Assembly: GCF_004682045.1 (NCBI RefSeq)
Contig: NZ_QUZT01000001.1
Coordinates: forward strand, 62,001-126,000
DNA length: 64,000 bases
Source: Pseudomonas nabeulensis
GTDB lineage: Bacteria; Pseudomonadota; Gammaproteobacteria; Pseudomonadales; Pseudomonadaceae
Reading direction: 5' to 3'
In this document: positions 58,747-64,000 of the stretch, one piece after another
Numbering within the stretch: position 1 is the stretch's first letter
Layout: each line of letters opens with the position of its first letter
The notes under the pieces: model-generated
Told to the model about the DNA's origin: nothing
Databases searched by the model: none
The model's input: the letters and a program-made list of their open reading frames with translations, nothing else
Translations under genes and position numbers: made by a program

Positions 58747-61368
58747 TCAAGCGCCTTGGCGCTTGTCCTCGACCTTCCACTTGCCGCCCTCGTAGAACGC
58801 TTTCCAGCCAGTCGGCTTGCCGTCCACTTCGGTCTGCACGTACTGCTCCTTGGTCTTGCGGCTGTAGCGGATCACGGCTGGGCGACCATCCGGGTCCTTC
58901 TTCGGCGCTTCACACAGGAAGTGGTACTTCGGATCGATCTCATCCTTGTGCGGCACGATTTCCAGCACCAGTGGTGCACGGGTCTCGCGGTTTTTCGGGA
59001 ACTGGCTAGCGGCCAGGAACAGGCCCGAAGCACCGTCACGCAGGATGTAAGTGTCGTTGACCTTCTCGCACTTGAGCTCCGGCATCTTCACCGGATCCAT
59101 CTTCGGCGGCGCCGCATCGCCGCTTTTCAGCAGCTTGCGGGTGTTCTTGCACGTCGGGTTGGTGCACCCGAAGAACTTGCCGAAACGGCCGGTCTTGAGT
59201 TGCATCTCGCTGCCGCACTTGTCGCATTCCAGGCTCGGGCCTTCATAGCCCTTGATGCGATAGGTGCCCTCTTCAATCTCGTAGCCGTTGCAATCCGGGT
59301 TGTTACCGCAGATGTGCAGCTTGTGTTTCTCGTCCAGCAGGTAGGCGTCCATCGCCGTGCTGCAGATCGGGCAACGGTGCTTACCACGCAGTACCAGCGA
59401 TTCGGACTCACCCTCGTCGTCAGCAGCGATTTCATCACCCGGCACCAGGTTGACGGTGGCCTTGCAGCGCTCTTTCGGCGGCAGGCTGTAGCCCGAGCAA
59501 CCGAGGAACACCCCGGTGGACGCCGTACGAATCTGCATCGGGCGGCCACAGGTCTGGCACGGGATGTCGGTCATCACCGGCTGGTTGGCGCGCATGCCGT
59601 TTTCCGGGCTTTCGGCTACTTCGAGCTTCTTCTTGAAGTCGCCGTAGAACTCGTCCAGCACGTTTTTCCAGTCGCGTTCGCCCTGGGCCACGTCATCGAG
59701 GTTCTCTTCCATGCCGGCGGTGAAGCCGTAGTCCATCAGGTTGGAAAAGCTCTCGGACAGGCGCTCGGTCACGATATCGCCCATCTTTTCCGAGTAGAAA
59801 CGACGGTTGTGCAGCGCCACATACCCACGGTCCTGGATGGTCGAGATAATCGCCGCGTAGGTCGAAGGACGACCGATACCGCGTTTTTCCATCTCTTTCA
59901 CCAGGCTGGCTTCCGAATAACGCGCCGGCGGTTTGGTGAAGTGCTGGGACGGGTCGAGCTTGATCAGCTTGAGCGTGTCGCCCTGGGCCATGTCCGGCAG
60001 CACGTCGTCATCGCCTGGCTTGGCGATTTGCGGCATGACGCGGGTGTAGCCGTCGAACTTGAGGATACGGCCCTTGGCACGCAGCTCGAAGTCGGATGCC
60101 GCCACGGTGACCGTGGTGGACAGGTATTGCGCCGGCAGCATCTGGCAGGCCAGAAACTGGCGCCAGATCAGCTCGTAGAGGCGTTCAGCGTCGCGCTCCA
60201 TGCCGCTCAGCTTGGAAGGCTCGGTGTTGGCGTCGGAAGGACGAATCGCTTCGTGAGCCTCCTGTGCGCCTTCCTTGCTGCTGTAGACGTTCGGCTTCTC
60301 CGGCAGGTACTTCTTGCCGAATTCGCTTTCAATATAAGTGCGCGCCATCGCCACTGCGTCCACCGACAGGTTGGTGGAGTCAGTACGCATGTAAGTGATG
60401 TAGCCGGCTTCGTACAAGCGCTGGGCCATCATCATGGTTTTCTTCACGCCGAAGCCCAGGCGGTTACTCGCGGCCTGTTGCAGGGTGGAGGTGATGAACG
60501 GCGCCGAAGGCTTGCTGCTGGTCGGTTTGTCTTCACGCTTGACGATGCTGTAGCTGGAAGCCTTGAGCTTCTCCAGCGCAGCCATGGCCTGGGCTTCGTT
60601 CAGCGGCTTGAAGGCTTCGCCTTTCTCGCGAGCGACTTCAAAGCGCACGTTGGCGCCCTTGGTGGTGCCGAGGTCGGCGTGGACTTCCCAGTACTCTTCG
60701 GGAATGAACGCACGGATCTCGCGCTCACGCTCCACCACCAGCTTGACCGCGACCGATTGCACACGGCCGGCGGACAAGCCACGGGCGATCTTGGCCCACA
60801 GCAACGGCGAGACCATGTAACCCACGACGCGGTCGAGGAAACGACGCGCTTGCTGGGCGTTGACACGGTCGATGTCCAGCTCGCCCGGCTTGGAGAAGGC
60901 TTCCTGGATGGCTTTCTTGGTGATTTCGTTGAACACCACGCGCTTGTAGCGGCTGTCGTCACCGCCGATGGCTTCCCGCAGGTGCCAGGCAATGGCTTCC
61001 CCTTCGCGGTCCAAGTCCGTCGCGAGATAGATGGTGTCAGCATCCTTGGCGAGCCGGCGCAGCTCTTCGATGACCTTTTCCTTGCCAGGAAGGATCTCGT
61101 ACTTGGCTTTCCAGCCATGATCCGGGTCCACACCCATGCGCGAGACCAGCTGCTTGCGCGCTTTCTCTTTAGGGGTGAGCACCGGACCTTCGCCCGCAGC
61201 GGCCTTGCCGCGCTTGGCGGCAGGCTCCTTGCTGGCGCTAGCCGAACCGCTGGTGGGCAGGTCTCGGATATGGCCGATACTCGACTTCACCACGTACTCG
61301 TTGCCCAAGTACTTGTTGATGGTCTTGGCCTTAGCCGGGGATTCCACAATGACCAGCGATTTGCCCAT
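58747..61368 (-). CDS. topA: DNA topoisomerase I (type IA)
   Basis: 873 residues from ATG 61368 ([38 protein letters not shown]). Toprim domain at the N-terminus ([12 protein letters not shown] and [20 protein letters not shown]), active-site Tyr in [14 protein letters not shown], and C-terminal tetracysteine fingers ([26 protein letters not shown], with a further CTNPTC) that bind single strands. It relaxes negative supercoils behind polymerase. A frame extending to 61443 has no SD and is rejected. It overlaps a very long plus-strand GC-rich shadow. Confidence 0.97.
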   Translation of the reverse strand: MGKSLVIVESPAKAKTINKYLGNEYVVKSSIGHIRDLPTSGSASASKEPAAKRGKAAAGEGPVLTPKEKARKQLVSRMGVDPDHGWKAKYEILPGKEKVIEELRRLAKDADTIYLATDLDREGEAIAWHLREAIGGDDSRYKRVVFNEITKKAIQEAFSKPGELDIDRVNAQQARRFLDRVVGYMVSPLLWAKIARGLSAGRVQSVAVKLVVEREREIRAFIPEEYWEVHADLGTTKGANVRFEVAREKGEAFKPLNEAQAMAALEKLKASSYSIVKREDKPTSSKPSAPFITSTLQQAASNRLGFGVKKTMMMAQRLYEAGYITYMRTDSTNLSVDAVAMARTYIESEFGKKYLPEKPNVYSSKEGAQEAHEAIRPSDANTEPSKLSGMERDAERLYELIWRQFLACQMLPAQYLSTTVTVAASDFELRAKGRILKFDGYTRVMPQIAKPGDDDVLPDMAQGDTLKLIKLDPSQHFTKPPARYSEASLVKEMEKRGIGRPSTYAAIISTIQDRGYVALHNRRFYSEKMGDIVTERLSESFSNLMDYGFTAGMEENLDDVAQGERDWKNVLDEFYGDFKKKLEVAESPENGMRANQPVMTDIPCQTCGRPMQIRTASTGVFLGCSGYSLPPKERCKATVNLVPGDEIAADDEGESESLVLRGKHRCPICSTAMDAYLLDEKHKLHICGNNPDCNGYEIEEGTYRIKGYEGPSLECDKCGSEMQLKTGRFGKFFGCTNPTCKNTRKLLKSGDAAPPKMDPVKMPELKCEKVNDTYILRDGASGLFLAASQFPKNRETRAPLVLEIVPHKDEIDPKYHFLCEAPKKDPDGRPAVIRYSRKTKEQYVQTEVDGKPTGWKAFYEGGKWKVEDKRQGA

Positions 61369-61482
61369 GGATCGGAGTATTCCTGAATTCGAGAAGTGAA
61401 AGGCAGTTGGCGCCTGTCGCGGCAACGCTATATATAGTGGCAACCGGGTGAGGTCAAGCGCAGCATTCTGCGCGGCCCGCCG

Positions 61483-61719
61483 TTATTGCCCTGAAAAAAG
61501 ACTGGGTTCGGCCTGCACCAAAGCAAAGCGCGGGACCTGCTCGCCGTCAACTTCGACGGTCTCCAGGAACATGCTCAAAGGGCGCACCCAAAAGCCGTAA
61601 TCGCCATACAGTGCTTGGTAGAACACCACTTCTTCTTCCGTCTCGGAGTGCCGCGCCACGTTAAAAACACGGTACTGCGGACCTTTATAATGTTGGTAGA
61701 GCCCTGGTTCGACTTTCAT
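61483..61719 (-). CDS. DUF1653 family small protein
   Basis: 78 residues with the DUF1653 pattern PGLYQHYKGPQYRVFNVARHSETEEEVVFYQALYGDYGFWVRPLSMFLETVEVDG, conserved in many bacteria beside DNA or tRNA genes. It forms a small beta barrel. Function unknown. It lies upstream of topA on the same strand and could be its operon partner, but 110 bases separate them. Confidence 0.88.
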   Translation of the reverse strand: MKVEPGLYQHYKGPQYRVFNVARHSETEEEVVFYQALYGDYGFWVRPLSMFLETVEVDGEQVPRFALVQAEPSLFSGQ

Positions 61720-61770
61720 GCTCTGGCCCTCTCACAAAAAATTGTTAAAAAAAAAATACAAAACTGCCAA

Positions 61771-61799
61771 AAAACAAAAACCGGGGCACTGGGCCCCGG
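61771..61799 (-). terminator. Rho-independent terminator of fadA
   Basis: CCGGGGC (61781-61787) and GCCCCGG (61793-61799) pair with a 5-nt loop, followed on the minus strand by TTTTTGTTTTTT. It ends the fadBA operon. Confidence 0.9.
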
Positions 61800-61817
61800 C
61801 TTCCGTCAACCCAACGC

Positions 61818-64000
<2,183 letters not shown>

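Noticed and set aside
58615..61386. A plus-strand frame of more than 900 codons opposite topA
   Set aside because: It mirrors topA exactly, has no SD site or recognisable domain, and such long antisense frames are common in GC-rich DNA with strong codon bias.

Overview
The window looks like the chromosome of a fluorescent-group Pseudomonas. The gene content and local order of the housekeeping part (dusA, tal, rssC-rssB, mlaA, queF, copRS, lolCDE, sthA, mfd, nagZ, psrA, lexA-sulA, topA, fadBA) are those of Pseudomonas. The REP-type inverted repeats with a GGGGGCAAGCCCCC core between genes are typical of the P. fluorescens complex. No rRNA, tRNA, CRISPR array or insertion sequence was recognised.

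Bases 1 to about 28,600 are the right-hand part of an apparently intact tailed prophage integrated at the 5' end of dusA; its left end lies outside the window. The integrase (27,351-28,493) abuts dusA. Late genes run leftward in phage lambda order: Q-like regulator, holin, a probable cos interval, small and large terminase, gpW, portal, ClpP-type protease, decoration protein D, capsid E, FII and Z. They then switch to a P2/R-pyocin-type contractile-tail baseplate (V, W, J, I, fibre). The virion is therefore a lambda-like head on a P2-like tail. Three near-identical hairpin/T5/Shine-Dalgarno cassettes sit inside the late operon and may be targets of antitermination.

The immunity region (17,250-20,360) has a Cro-like and a CII-like gene on the minus strand and a self-cleaving CI/LexA-type repressor on the plus strand. 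Operators of the form TATCAAC-N5-GTTGATA lie over the rightward promoter and over the cI start codon, and diverged copies lie over a strong second promoter at 20,293. Between cI and that promoter is an AT-rich accessory gene for a membrane-anchored PD-(D/E)XK nuclease-like protein, a candidate superinfection-exclusion or defence gene. The second early operon (20,357-26,951) is a chain of overlapping small genes: a lone KilAC domain, two PrtN-like activators, an HD phosphohydrolase, a cytosine-C5 methyltransferase carrying six repeats of about 40 residues, and a second methyltransferase. A 526-bp non-coding stretch (13,943-14,468) has five 11-bp tandem repeats, a 10-bp inverted repeat and ten GGACA/TGTCC motifs; it is either a replication origin or the late control region.

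From 28,596 rightward the DNA is core chromosome: tRNA modification (dusA, queF), transaldolase, the RssB/RssC stress switch, outer-membrane lipid and lipoprotein transport (mlaA, lolCDE), a copper-sensing unit (plastocyanin-like protein and CopRS around a CopR-type box), cofactor and carbon metabolism (sthA, a long GAPDH), DNA repair and SOS (mfd, lexA-sulA with two LexA boxes), PsrA with a double palindromic operator, nagZ, topA and the fatty-acid oxidation genes fadA and fadB (fadB runs off the right edge).
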